A stretch of 64,000 nt of DNA from Ascaphus truei (lineage: Eukaryota > Chordata > Amphibia > Anura > Ascaphidae), in the NCBI GenBank assembly GCA_036426205.1, contig WSYH01000843.1, positions 95,125 to 159,124 of the forward strand, read 5' to 3'. Position 1 is the stretch's first letter. The number at the start of each line of letters is the position of its first letter. Under the pieces are notes generated by a model. The model saw only the letters and a list, made by a program, of their open reading frames with translations. It had not been told where the DNA came from and made no database searches. Positions 1 through 9,894 of the stretch are shown piece after piece. Made by a program: the position numbers and the translations under genes.

Positions 1-56
1 AGTATCGTTTTTTATTATTTGTCCTTCTTTATTTCTAGCTTGGATCTATTTTGCAA

Positions 57-520
57 TTAGCAGATCATACGATCCATTATTGACGTTACCCTTATAATCG
101 CTCTTCTCGAAGTCCTTGGATATCCCCTCTCTCTACAAATCTCAAGACATCGTTTATTAGCATGCTTGTTGAAAACCTCTAAACTACTTGCAGTTACGTC
201 TGAGTCTAACGAATTGCACTCCTGTATATTATTTAATCCATGTACTTTTGTGATTTCTATGTCGCCATACAGCAAGTTACTAGTATTCACATCCTTAAAA
301 GAAAGCGTCTCAGTTCACAGTATCATCCACTTTGGAAAGTAGTAAGTCTTAAATCCAAAAAAAATCTATCTCTGGGTGGACCAACTTGTATTGGTAAAAC
401 TCAAGGATTGCAGTAGATTCCGTTTCACCGGTTTAGAGCTACACAATGCACTGCCGAATCGCAATAACACCATCATACGCACAGAAGTCGTCTATGTAGC
501 GTATCCATTGGTCACATACG
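57..520 (-). pseudogene. Penelope-like element reverse transcriptase fragment
   Basis: Read on the minus strand, positions 487-501 encode the peptide RYIDD, the catalytic box of Penelope-like reverse transcriptases, preceded by DQW and followed by FCAYDG. About 370 bases downstream, at 117-128, a second piece encodes RERGYPRTS. This resembles the RGYP motif near the end of the Penelope RT core, where an arginine- and cysteine-containing stretch precedes an RGYP helix. Frames shift and stops intervene between the two, so the fragment is dead. No GIY-YIG domain follows in this orientation; one lies nearby on the other strand, which is common because Penelope copies often sit in tandem or inverted pieces. 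The motif identification is what I see; the family assignment is established knowledge of these motifs. Confidence 0.55.
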
Positions 521-779
521 ACATTCCTGTGGTAGGGTTTATCGGGCCCATAATGAAGGAGACTCCAAACTTCCCCCAATACAGGTTGTGCGAATGATGG
601 GGCGGGCAAAACCTAGTAACCCCCCCCATTGCAGTTTCCGCAACATGTACGGGTAGAAAGTGGAAGGGGGGAGGAACGTGGAAAGGAAAATTCCTTGATT
701 GGAATTAGACTCTTACATTGCCCACCATAAATAGGGAATGTATTTTGAGTCTATTATTTCATATTGGAATGAAAAAAAT

Positions 780-1000
780 ACATTATTTCCGTTTTTATAC
801 AAACGCAGCCTTAAGGTTCTACGTATCAGGAAACACGTCAGAAAGAAATATTAAAAATAGTGAGTTTTCAAAACACAGTGATCCAGACACTTCTGGTTAT
901 ACCCCACATAATAAAGATCCGTCTCTAGTACCCTCACTTTTAAGGGGATTGTGCGCTGTTTTCTTTTGTTTCCATTGCTAGAGTGTGTGGGGTACTGCAA
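780..1000 (+). pseudogene. Degenerate GIY-YIG nuclease fragment of a Penelope-like element
   Basis: Pieces such as RNIKN and HNKDPS, in shifting frames, match the clearer copy at 21,854-22,020. That copy reads as the helical part of a Penelope-type GIY-YIG endonuclease. Here several one-base indels break the frame, so only short peptides survive. It is on the plus strand, opposite to the RT fragment at 57-520. Confidence 0.4.
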
Positions 1001-1785
1001 CCACCCCCGGTGTTTTCTATAGCAGCAGACCCCCTTAAACAGCAAACGGTTATGTGATATAATTCTATTTATTTTTCTAATACCTCCTGTCGGGGGAGTT
1101 GTGGTTTAATTTCTTTTCCACACATTTATTTGGTTTTAGTCACTGCACGTATATTATATAGCTATATATATTCAATATTTTATTTTAGGTTAGTAGTTTA
1201 GGTAGCTTAGCGAAACAGTATTTTCTCTGGTTTTAATTTTTCACTGTAGTAAATATACTGTACTGTTACTAGTACAGACAGTATTACATGTAAGTTTAGA
1301 GCTCGCAGTTCAAGCTTGAGTCTGTTGTCAAATGTTTTTTATTTTAAAAAACAATAATGTACGTCACTTACAGTGCATCAATCACAATACTGTATGCGAG
1401 TTGAGGGACAATACTGTACAATACTGTATGCGATGTTGAGGGATGTTTCTCTGTTGATTAAACTTTGACAGAATGATTGATGGCATCGAAGTAAGTGATG
1501 GCTGCAGCTAAAAAAGGGGAGAGGGTGGGTGATGAAGCGTCAGTAGGCCAATCAGACGTTTGTCTATCTACAGACCAAAGCATGTAGGATATCTGCTTGA
1601 ACGGACTGCTTTAATTTCCAATGGACATGACTTGACGCATGCGCCCCCATACTGGTAATAATAGCTATTTCGTTGGTTTTTCCCAGAAGAAAAGAAACTT
1701 TGGACATCAAGCGGAAAAAAAGACAAAAGAGAGGATTTGTGGGATGGACCTCCAATATCGCTTTTTTTTAAAAGTTGTTGCGGGG

Positions 1786-2087
1786 GAGGCGGGCATGGCG
1801 CGATGGCAAGGGCCAAGGCGTGCTATAGCCCGCATAGCCTTATAGCTCCGTGCCTCCGCTCTAACATAACACCAAACAAAAACCCGATTAACATTAAAAG
1901 ATTAAAAAGCAGAAAAAAACATAACAAAACCCAGGATCATGTTGCAGGGATGTCGGCGGGGGAAGATCCAGCAGGACGGGCCATGGCAATGGTGCCCACT
2001 TCCCCCACACCGGGTTCCGATTCTAGAGTGCAGACAACGAAGATGAACCCAGGGGAGGCTAGGACTGTTGCCGGTGAGACGCTGTGA
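1786..2087 (+). mobile_element. L1 5' end, truncated copy
   Basis: This stretch matches the first roughly 300 bases of the L1 starting at 22,788, including the start of its ORF1 (ATGGCAATGGTGCC context near 1,981). Similarity stops at about 2,087 after GTGAGACGCTGTG, and unrelated sequence follows. The bases just upstream (AAAAGTTGTTGCGGG) correspond to the target-site duplication of the full element. It therefore looks like a copied junction rather than an independent insertion, since 5' retention with 3' loss is the reverse of normal L1 truncation. Confidence 0.7.
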
Positions 2088-2167
2088 GGTAGGTTCGCAG
2101 AGCCATGGCAGTGATAGTATGATTTTATAAGACATTAGTACAAGAAAAGATGAATTGTAATGCAGTA

Positions 2168-2405
2168 TATATATATATACTGCATTACAATTCATGAATT
2201 TATGCCATCTGGTAGACACGCGAAGCATTGCAGCCTATTAAATCCTAATCATTATCATTTAACAGATCAGCCGCCCGTCAGCCAGGCATGAACCCAGGCT
2301 GGGAAGGCAAACACAACGGGGCTTGTCAGAGGTGAGGAGCGGCGCATTCCAGGTATCTGCCAGGTACATACTGGGTATTTGCTCGAATAAAGTGTGTCGG
2401 TGCAG
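2168..2405 (+). mobile_element. Partial MITE, TA-target family (copy A)
   Basis: Matches the right half of the complete MITEs at 4,675-5,071 and 12,045-12,434. It ends in ATTCGAATAAAG-like sequence then TGTCGGTGCAG followed by TA. The left terminal inverted repeat is missing; a short (TA)n palindrome with GAATTGTAATGCAG arms sits at the break (about 2,150-2,200). Confidence 0.65.
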
Positions 2406-2407
2406 TA

Positions 2408-2565
2408 CTGTATATGCTTTCTTGCTACGGAGGACAGAGGGACATGCTGTGGTGGTAAGTATAACTGTATTTATTTACTTTATTTTTATATGCTAATGCA
2501 GTGTTTAATAATGGGCAAATAATCTATTATCCATATCTGGATAATAGTTATTTTGCCCATTACTG
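2408..2565. repeat. Conserved MITE flank with 56-bp palindrome
   Basis: The segment following the MITE is repeated after each full MITE (5,074-5,235 and 12,437-12,600). It ends in an imperfect palindrome built on ATGGGCAAATAATCTATTA and its complement. The constant association with the MITE suggests that both belong to one larger repeat. Confidence 0.6.
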
Positions 2566-4420
2566 TAATAAACCTAACAAAACTCCAAAAAGCCACACTT
2601 CATAAAATAACCAGTATCCAGCAATACAATCAATACAAGCAATAACAACATAACAATTTAATTAATTAAACCCTAACCAATCAACCAATAATTCTAAACC
2701 AACTCTCAAAATGAATAGTGTGACACTTACCCATCAAAACAATGAATTACTACCCATTAATGAATTAAACAGTGAAAAATATAAGAAAGAAAGAAATTCT
2801 AAAACAATATCTGAACACCATAAAACACATTAGCTAACATAATACAACATTAATTACAAACGAACACCAATCGCAAACCTTTTATTAGCATTAAGCATGA
2901 ACAAACAAACAATCACATCCACATAATAAACTGAAATGAAAAAAAGCAACAGCAATATGCCCCCCAAATAGTAAAAGATAACGTAAATAGAATGTAAAGA
3001 ACTATATGATACTAGTCATCAATGTGCCCTCCCCCCAAAAAATCTAAAAAACAAATCCAAAGAATAACCTAGTAAAAAGAGACATTACAAACATTCAAAT
3101 TTATTTACCATTAGAAGCGGTGGCCTCCGACTCCGGGGTAACAGGAAGATCCACGTACCTTGAAGCCCCTGCAACAGCCATCCAATGCCATCCGCCATGA
3201 AGATTCCGGATCAGGTACCCAAACTTCTTTTTCTTTCTTAATCACCTTCTTCTATCTTCATCGTGTAACCATTTTTGACTATCTTATCTTCTATATTTTT
3301 CGTTCTGTAATCAAAAAAACCCCATTGTAATCCAAACCGATTGTTTGTCCTCGCGGCTTCTTGGGCACAAAGAGGCGTCACGGCCTTTAAATAGGGCTTG
3401 TGACGTCACATTTAGCCTCAAAATGGTTAACAGCCACCTGATGGTTTTTTTAAAACCAGTTCCAACTTTAAAAAATGTTTTTTGACATGACGTCACTTGA
3501 AGGGAATGATGCCAGCCAATCAGAATGGCTGTGCTTCATTTGCCTTTAAGATTAGTCACGAAGCAGGCGTCACATGTTATTTCAGCCAATCAGATCGTGG
3601 GAACAAATTCCACACTCGATTGGCTGAAATACCTGTGTGACACCGCCATCTTGGATTTAGTGATGGTAATCTTAAAGGCAAATTAAGCACAACCATTCCT
3701 GACTTGCTGGCATCATTCCCTTAACATGACGTCACTAAATCCAAGATTGGCCATGATCTTCATCTTCATGAGGATGGCATCGGATGCTGTTGGAGGGCCT
3801 TAAGGTACGTGAGTTCCTGTTTCCCCTGGGAGTCGGAGGGCCACGCTTCTAATGGTAAGTAATATATTGAATGTTTGTAAATGTCATCTTTTTACAGGTT
3901 TCTTCATTGGATGTGTTTTTTTTTTTTGGGGGTAGGCACATTGACTGATAAATATATTAATCTGTACCTCTTTAGGGTACAGATTAATACATTATTAGCA
4001 ATATTTGGGGGGGCATTTGTCGTTTGTTATTGCTGTTGCTTTTTTTCATTTCAGTTTATTATGTGGATTGTGATTGTTTGTTGTTCATGCCTAATGCTAA
4101 TAAAAGGTGTTCGTTGTGAGTTAATGTTATATATGTTAGCTAATGCGTTTTATGATTAGTTCAGATATTGTTAGAATTTCTTTCTTCTATTTACTGTTTT
4201 AAATTCATTAATGTGTAGTAATTAATTGTTTTGATTGGTTAGTGTTACTATTCATTTTGAGTTGGTTTAGGAATTAATTGGTTTGATTGGTTAATGGTTT
4301 CATTATTCATTGTTGATGTGTTATTGCTTGTATTGATTGGATTAGCTGGCTACCGTTTTATTTAGTGAAGTGTGGTTTTGGAGTTTAGTTATGTTTTATT
4401 ATTTGTGTGTCTTGTGTATT
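2566..4420. repeat. Large foldback repeat, copy A
   Basis: The arms at about 2,566-3,235 and 3,740-4,420 are inverted copies of each other. For example, CAATATGCCCCCCAAA near 2,955 pairs with TTTGGGGGGGCATT near 4,003, and the GAAGCGGTGGCC block near 3,116 pairs with GGGCCACGCTTC near 3,836. The centre (3,380-3,735) is a second nested inverted repeat around TTTCAGCCAATCAGATCG / CGATTGGCTGAAATA. TGACGTCA-type words (CRE-like) occur at several places in the core. No coding sequence is visible. A second copy lies at about 9,895-11,760. Confidence 0.75.
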
Positions 4421-4586
4421 AATGTATTGTAATTAGGGTGCTCATTGAGTGCTATAGTGGCTTATAATGCCCATATTATTATATATGGGTTATGATGTAC
4501 CACATCTGACTCAATGGGTACAGATGGGTATAGTCAGTCCGGGGTGGGTGCTTAGGCCCCTGGTTTTGTATCGGGTCGGGTGGGGT

Positions 4587-4645
4587 TGGTAACCCCTTAA
4601 TGACTATAGCGGTTAGTAACCGCTAAGGTGATTAAGGGGTAGGGC
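4587..4645. repeat. Short palindrome of the ACCCCTTAATGAC family
   Basis: An imperfect palindrome centred on GCGGTTAGTAACCGC with CCTTAATGAC / TGATTAAGG arms. The same palindrome recurs at about 11,963-12,010, 29,335-29,380, 30,505-30,562, 33,388-33,447 and 34,590-34,655, so it is a dispersed structural repeat. Confidence 0.7.
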
Positions 4646-4674
4646 GCACTTAGAATGTCTTTATTATGTAGATA

Positions 4675-5071
4675 CACTGGCGACACACTTATTCGAGCTC
4701 GGCTAGTCCCACGAATTCGGGTTATCCCGGGTGTATTGAGGTTTGTGACTGTTTTCTGCCCGAGTGCATTGGAGTATTCCAGGCAGGGATTGAAGCATTT
4801 TTATTCCCGCTGGCTGCAATATGCACAGGATATATATATTATATATGCATTACAATTCATGAAATTATGCCATCTGGTAGACACGCGAAGCATTGCAGAC
4901 TATTAAATCCTAATCATTATCATTTAACAGATCAGTTCCGCCCGTCGCCAGCATGAACCCAGGCTGGGAAGGCAAAACACAACGGGGCTTGTCAGAGGTG
5001 AGGAGCGGCGCATTCCAGGTATCTGCCAGGTACATACTGGGTATTTGCTCGAATAAAGTGTGTCGGTGCAG
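4675..5071 (+). mobile_element. MITE with TA target duplication (copy B, complete)
   Basis: A 397-bp element flanked by TA on both sides (4,673-4,674 and 5,072-5,073). The left end starts CACTGGCGACACACTTATTC and the right end, read inward, starts CTGCACCGACACACTTTATT. These ends match the two ends of the 7.1-7.2 kb elements at 51,652-58,743 and 28,338-35,573 (CAGTGGCG... and CTGCTGCGGC...). The internal sequence is also the joined subterminal regions of those elements. TA duplication plus CAGTG-type ends fit the IS630-Tc1-mariner superfamily. It has no coding capacity and is probably a deletion derivative mobilised in trans. Confidence 0.75.
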
Positions 5072-5454
5072 TACTGTATATGCTTTCTTGCTACGGAGGA
5101 CAGAGGGACATGCTGTGGTGGTAAGTATAACTGTATTTATTTACTTTATTTTTATATGCTAATGCAGTGTTTAATAATGGGCAAATAATCTATTATCCAT
5201 ATCTGGATAATAGTTATTTTGCCCATTACTGTACTGTATGCATGTTCCACAGATATATACATAGATTAATATATATAATATATAGATATGTATATATATA
5301 TTCAAAAAAAAAATAACATTGTTTTCTAATTATTTTTTACAGCCTCACACAAACAGAGGGGAAATAAGGGTGTGGAAAGTAATTAAAAAAAATTAAAAAA
5401 AAAAAACAAAAATATTATATAATAATACTTTTTTTGTAATTTTTTCTAAGGAAC
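5072..5454. other. AT-rich spacer with repeated palindrome
   Basis: Holds the MITE-flank palindrome (about 5,178-5,233) and then AT-rich sequence with long A-runs near 5,306-5,410. I see no gene here. Confidence 0.5.
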
Positions 5455-5770
5455 CATTCAGCCTGTAGGGATTCCTTGGGGACTGTTTTAATTTATTTTA
5501 TTTTTTGTCGTTTAAATCCTTGTCTTTTTGAAATAAACACATGTATTATTATTTTGCTTGAGTGCTTTCAGTGGGACACTTTCTTTCTTTTCTTCAGGGT
5601 ATTTAATATATTATAATTATGAATACCTGAAGAAAAAGAAAAGGGTCCCACTGAAAGCACTCAAGCAAAATAATAATAATTTGTTTATTCCAAAAAGGAC
5701 AAGGATTTAAAACGAAAAAAAATAAAATAAATTAAACAACAGTCCCCAAGGAATTCCTACAGCTTGATGG
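5455..5770. mobile_element. Foldback MITE-like palindrome
   Basis: The left half (GCCTGTAGGGATTCCTTGGG... to GTATTTAATATA) is repeated inverted in the right half, ending in CCAAGGAATTCCTACAGC near 5,749-5,767. The stem includes GAGTGCTTTCAGTGGGAC and its complement. About 150 bp per arm with almost no loop. No target duplication could be identified with confidence. Confidence 0.65.
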
Positions 5771-6107
5771 AATACCCTAAACATGGAAAGGAATAAGAAT
5801 AGCATGAACGTGGTTCTAGAAGAAACAAGACAATGTAATGCTAAAACGGAAAATGGGATACCTGCCGCATTAATATACAGGACCGGACGGTCCAAAAACG
5901 CATATATGGTGGGCAGATGAATGCTGTGACCTCAAAGAAACTGCTTATCTATTAATGAAAGCCAATGCCAGTACATCACAAATCACCAACAGGAAAAATG
6001 ATGATTATATTGCTGAGATACAAGATAAAAGTAACCACTAGTAATGGGATTGGCAATATATATACTTGTGGTCACCAAGTAGTAATGTTCCTGCAAGTAT
6101 GATGCAA

Positions 6108-6108
<1 letters not shown>

Positions 6109-6149
<41 letters not shown>

Positions 6150-6162
6150 TATTATATATAAT
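6109..6162. repeat. (TA)n microsatellite
   Basis: Uninterrupted TA dinucleotides followed by TAATATATATATTATA. Similar TA tracts occur at 28,539-28,577, 31,709-31,751 and 39,149-39,168. Confidence 0.9.
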
Positions 6163-6199
6163 GTAGATGTATCGTCACGTGTTAGCCGAGCTTTAATAA

Positions 6200-6388
6200 T
6201 CAAAAAATAAATAGCTGTACCGTTAGTGGCTAACGAAATTGTTTTTATTTGTGCGAGCTTTCAAAAAACGCTGATCTCTTCTTCCGGCGATGTAAAAATC
6301 GCCGGAGAAGAGATCAGCGTTTCTCAAAAGCTCGCACAAATAAAAGCATTTTGGTAGCCATGAACGGTATCATCTATTTATTTTTTGC
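6200..6388. mobile_element. Foldback MITE, about 190 bp
   Basis: Inverted ends AAAAAATAAATAG... and ...CTATTTATTTTTTG surround a near-perfect hairpin whose inner part is GATCTCTTCTTCCGGCGAT, with its complement after a 6-base loop. CTCGCACAAATAAAA and its partner TTTTATTTGTGCGAG form the outer stem. Non-coding and non-autonomous. Confidence 0.7.
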
Positions 6389-6900
6389 ATTATATATATA
6401 TTTAGATATTAGTATAAAATAATGAAGGGCTAATATAGTTCACATAATTTATGTAGTGTTGCTTAATATTTTTGGCACAAGCTTCTTATTTTACACCCCC
6501 CCCCCCCCTGGTTTACTTTTATGAATCATGCTCCTTATATAATATACATCAGTCCAACATTTCAGGTTACATCTATTCTATTACAGGCAGGACAGTATTA
6601 CATGTACAAATCTATTAAAATTACAAATGTGCCAGACAGTCTGTTCTCAGTGCCACGGAAAAGGCAAAGGGCAAATCCTGGCATTATTTTGATTTTTGAA
6701 TACGAGAAGCCGATACTGATTCCTGGCCACAAAAATGGAGTTTAGCGGCAGCTGTAGTACTTGTAGTAACGATATGTGGGGCCTGTTGTGTTAGTGTATA
6801 TTCCTTAATTTAAATGTGCAATCTAACCACCATTTATTCCATTTCATTCATATGGAAATCCACATTTTCCCATGCAAAAAACTTCGATGACTAAAAAGAT
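6389..6900. other. Unassigned, with a C-run
   Basis: AT-rich sequence with a poly-C run at about 6,496-6,509. A 74-codon open frame lies between 6,521 and 6,745 on the plus strand but has no recognisable motif, so I do not call it a gene. Confidence 0.4.
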
Positions 6901-6904
6901 TTTT

Positions 6905-7268
6905 AAAGTTTGAAGTTTTTTTTATTAGTGTAAAGTACAGTTTAACAAGACTGTGTTCTTCTTTAATCTTTTTACAATAATACATCTTCTTCAACCAAAT
7001 CTTCTTGTAACAGGTGTCACCTGGAGGAAATTAATTGTTGATTATCACTGATTAGTCCAGACCCACAGACCTCTGACTGCCAAAAAGTCTATTGCATGTG
7101 TCTTTCACAGTCATGTGAATTCAGCAGTTAGGTGTTTAACTTCTTCTTTAGTTTTTTTTAAAAAACTTACTCAAAGATGTTGGGAATAGCCTTCTTACCC
7201 CTGGAGCCATCAAAGTTCACATGCTGGACCACGGGAATGTGCTCAAAAGTCACATGGTGGGGGCCAAA
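6905..7268 (-). pseudogene. Possible 3'-terminal exons of an unknown gene
   Basis: On the minus strand, 7,171-7,268 encodes a non-repetitive 32-residue peptide beginning FGPHHVTFEHIPVVQ and ending KKAIPNIF. It stops at a good splice donor (GA|GTAAGT). A good acceptor (TTTCCTCCAG) lies at about 7,021-7,030. Joining the two gives a glutamate codon and an immediate TGA (7,017-7,019), followed by a 3' region with AATAAA at 6,921-6,926. That layout is typical of the end of a real gene. Against it, an in-frame TGA lies just upstream of the first exon and I see no acceptor there. I do not recognise the family. It could be a decayed exon or chance. Confidence 0.2.
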
Positions 7269-7289
7269 TCAATAGACTGTTCCTTATGG

Positions 7290-8640
7290 CAGGAATGAGT
7301 CCAGCAGGAATGTGAGTTATGTAAATTAGCAATTCATTTAGAACAAACAAAGATAATGACCAAAGGTCAGTAAGTCCCTATGAAACATGGCAAAATGGTG
7401 CACTAGTACAGAATACAAGGATATATATATCAACAGGAAGAAATACCAATGCCCCACTAAACCCACAAAAAAAGGGATAACAATGGGAAGATGTTGCAGT
7501 CCGGGGTGAAAAACAGAAAAAACAATCTTTAAGGAGTATAATTAACACCAAAAACACAAGGGATGTAGTTCAGTGAAAATAAAAGGAGATATAAAAATTA
7601 TCCCCAGTAGGGCAAGGTGCATAGGAAACCTGGTAGTAGGGCGGATAAGTGAACGGAATAGCGTTACTTAGATGTCAGTAATTCTCTTAGTAAGATGCAA
7701 CTACCAATTGACCTAATAGGTCCAGTGTTAAATAGGCGTCACACATTTAGCAGGTAACGCACCCTGCATAGGACACATAACACAACAGATGCCGGTTATA
7801 TGTTAGTGATGCGGTATACAAATAGGACGCCCAGGCATTACCTGTTTGAGTATAATGGCAGAAAATCCAATTGTGGTGTCAAGTCTATGTTACACCAAAA
7901 TGCCGAGAGACATAGGGGCTTATTAATGCCTGTACACGTAGGAAGTGCGTGCCATACATAACAGGTATGTGTTAGAGACGTGAGTTGGTATGTTGAAAGT
8001 GTATGGTACACACATATGACACAACATGGGCATGATAAATGGAGTATATACAGCAACCCACAGACACGCGTTCAAGAAGCAGGCAAAATCAGGGTGGCTA
8101 ATTGCAAATGCAAGTATACGTAACGATATCCTTGGGCAGAGGTGAAGAGTTCAGTGTAGCGTTAATACCCACCTTAGTGCGGCGCTCCCGCTTGACGGGG
8201 CGTCACAAACGTGACGTCACTGCACCCGCTTTGTCGGTGGCTTTACGTGGGGCAGTTGTATTTCTGTGGGGATATTTATATATGTATAGTGGATCATGAG
8301 TGCGTTGGTGTCATAGGGACTAGGTGACCTTGGTGCACTATCTTTGTTGTTGCTCTTCACTGCTTTCCCTATGCCCTGGAGGAACGTCTTAGTTTGCACT
8401 TGTATGTTAAGGGAATGAGGCGATTTATTATTACTTGTATGTATTGCCAATTCCATTTTAAGCCAAGTAGTGTGTGCAATCATAATGGTGAGCACTCAAT
8501 TAAATGGTCAAATTCTTATAGACAAGAGAATAGACCCATCTAAGTATTTACAAACATTATTTTCGTTGAAGAAAGACACATGCATATTGTTATTTGCGAT
8601 TAAGGAGATTCTAGTAGAAAAAATATCAAAATGATAATAG
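7290..8640. other. Unassigned intergenic sequence
   Basis: Contains a short CRE-like segment (ACGTGACGTCAC near 8,209) in a GC-richer island (8,180-8,260). The open frames here carry no recognisable motif. No repeat boundary could be fixed. Confidence 0.3.
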
Positions 8641-9800
8641 ATGTAACTATTGTCCATATTGTGGTTTGTATTATGCTGTGGGAGGGGATGAGGGTTTATG
8701 CGAAAACAGTTGGGCCTTCATCAGGAAAGCCTCGATCGGCCCTTATATAAGGCATTATCACCAAATTAGCTAGTTGTATACAGTGGAAGCCTCGAAATAA
8801 TGTCGATTAAACGGTCTCGTTGTAGGGTTGCAAATTTTATGATCAAAAGGAAGGAATCGCCAATTGAACGGGCGATCAGCCTCTTATCGACCTATTCGGA
8901 AGAGGGATCATAAACTCATCAGCGACTCAAGATACGAGAGTCGCTGTCGGCGATGGCCTTATCGCAGGCGCCTAAAAGTGCGATTTCGATCCCCAATTCC
9001 AATTAACCTAAACGTTTAGTAAATGTGGATGGGGTAGATGGACTCGATGAGCTGCGATGGTCGGGAACATAGAACAAAAACAAGCCTTTTAGCCTCGATT
9101 AATGCCTGGGGTCGCCGGAGCTATAGCCATTAAATGTACAGCACTGGCGCCCCGCCGGTATGCATCCGATTGCAGGAAAAAATGGCACTTTACAGAAATT
9201 CATTACCGGTTAGGGCTAACCGCGTGAAGGCAAGAGGGGTTAAACACCCGTGCAGGCTTCCGTGGAGTAGCAGAGGATGGGTGAAGGGGGAAGGGAAAAT
9301 TTGGCCGCGTAGTGACTGTTTAGGCCTTGCGGCACGGGGGTTGCTGGGGGCGAGTATCCCCCTGTCCATGGTGCCTGTGGGTGAATATTGCGTAAGGTAA
9401 AAATGAAAGGGGTAAACCCAACTTGCTCGACCACCCGCAAGCGTCTTAGACACCACCTTCCTTAGGGCTATTACCCCTTTTAGCAATTCTGTGTAAACAC
9501 TAAGCACCCAGCCCGGATTGAGGCCCACTATTACCTGAGTTATCTGGCCTATTACCAATTAGATTAGTGCGGATTGATATCATCAAGCCATCTATTGGGG
9601 GAGTGGATAGCTTTACGTTAATGGGAGCCTAATTACCAGGAGCATTAATACAACAAGGATACATAGATAATACTAAGCGAAAAGCTCGTCCAAAAAGAGC
9701 CAACACTTTCAGGCAAAGTATGTAACCAAGTAATGGGGCCACGCAAGCTCAGATGGATCCACAGACACAGACAGACTATCGAATAATTAAAACAACATGG
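8640..9800. other. Unassigned repeat-derived sequence
   Basis: Near 8,700 the words GGGCCTTCATCAGGAAAG resemble the tail of a dispersed retroelement, and similar words appear inside the 39,646-40,053 insertion. At 8,772 TACAGTGGAAGCCTCG resembles a TA-flanked Tc1/pogo-type end, but no matching partner end was found. 9,180-9,560 resembles in reverse and forward pieces the GGGTGAAGGGG.. segments of 29,240-29,450. Confidence 0.3.
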
Positions 9801-9894
9801 TAAGCCAATAGACAATTAATTAACAAACCCCCCCCCCCCCCCTAAACACAACAACCCCAGCCAGTGAATCCCCTACGACCCCACTCAAAGTGAT

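Larger units (their letters stand above)
590..2087. repeat. Duplicated block, copy 1 (partner 21,683-23,060)
   Basis: From about 590 to 2,087 the sequence follows 21,683-23,060 in the same order: a GIY-YIG remnant, an AT-rich spacer with many ACTGTAC-type words, a transposon segment ending in a T-run before AAAAGTTG, then the 5' end of an L1. Both copies contain the same L1/target junction, so the block was duplicated after the L1 inserted, or it is an assembly duplicate. Copy 1 has many single-base insertions relative to copy 2, as expected for poorly polished long reads. Confidence 0.75.

Noticed and set aside
8772..9120. Possible pogo/Tigger-like MITE starting TACAGTGGAAGCCTCG
   Set aside because: No matching inverted end or second TA boundary found, so boundaries cannot be supported.
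9134..9558. Open frames of 88-122 residues on both strands
   Set aside because: Overlap repeat sequence shared with 29,240-29,450; no motif.
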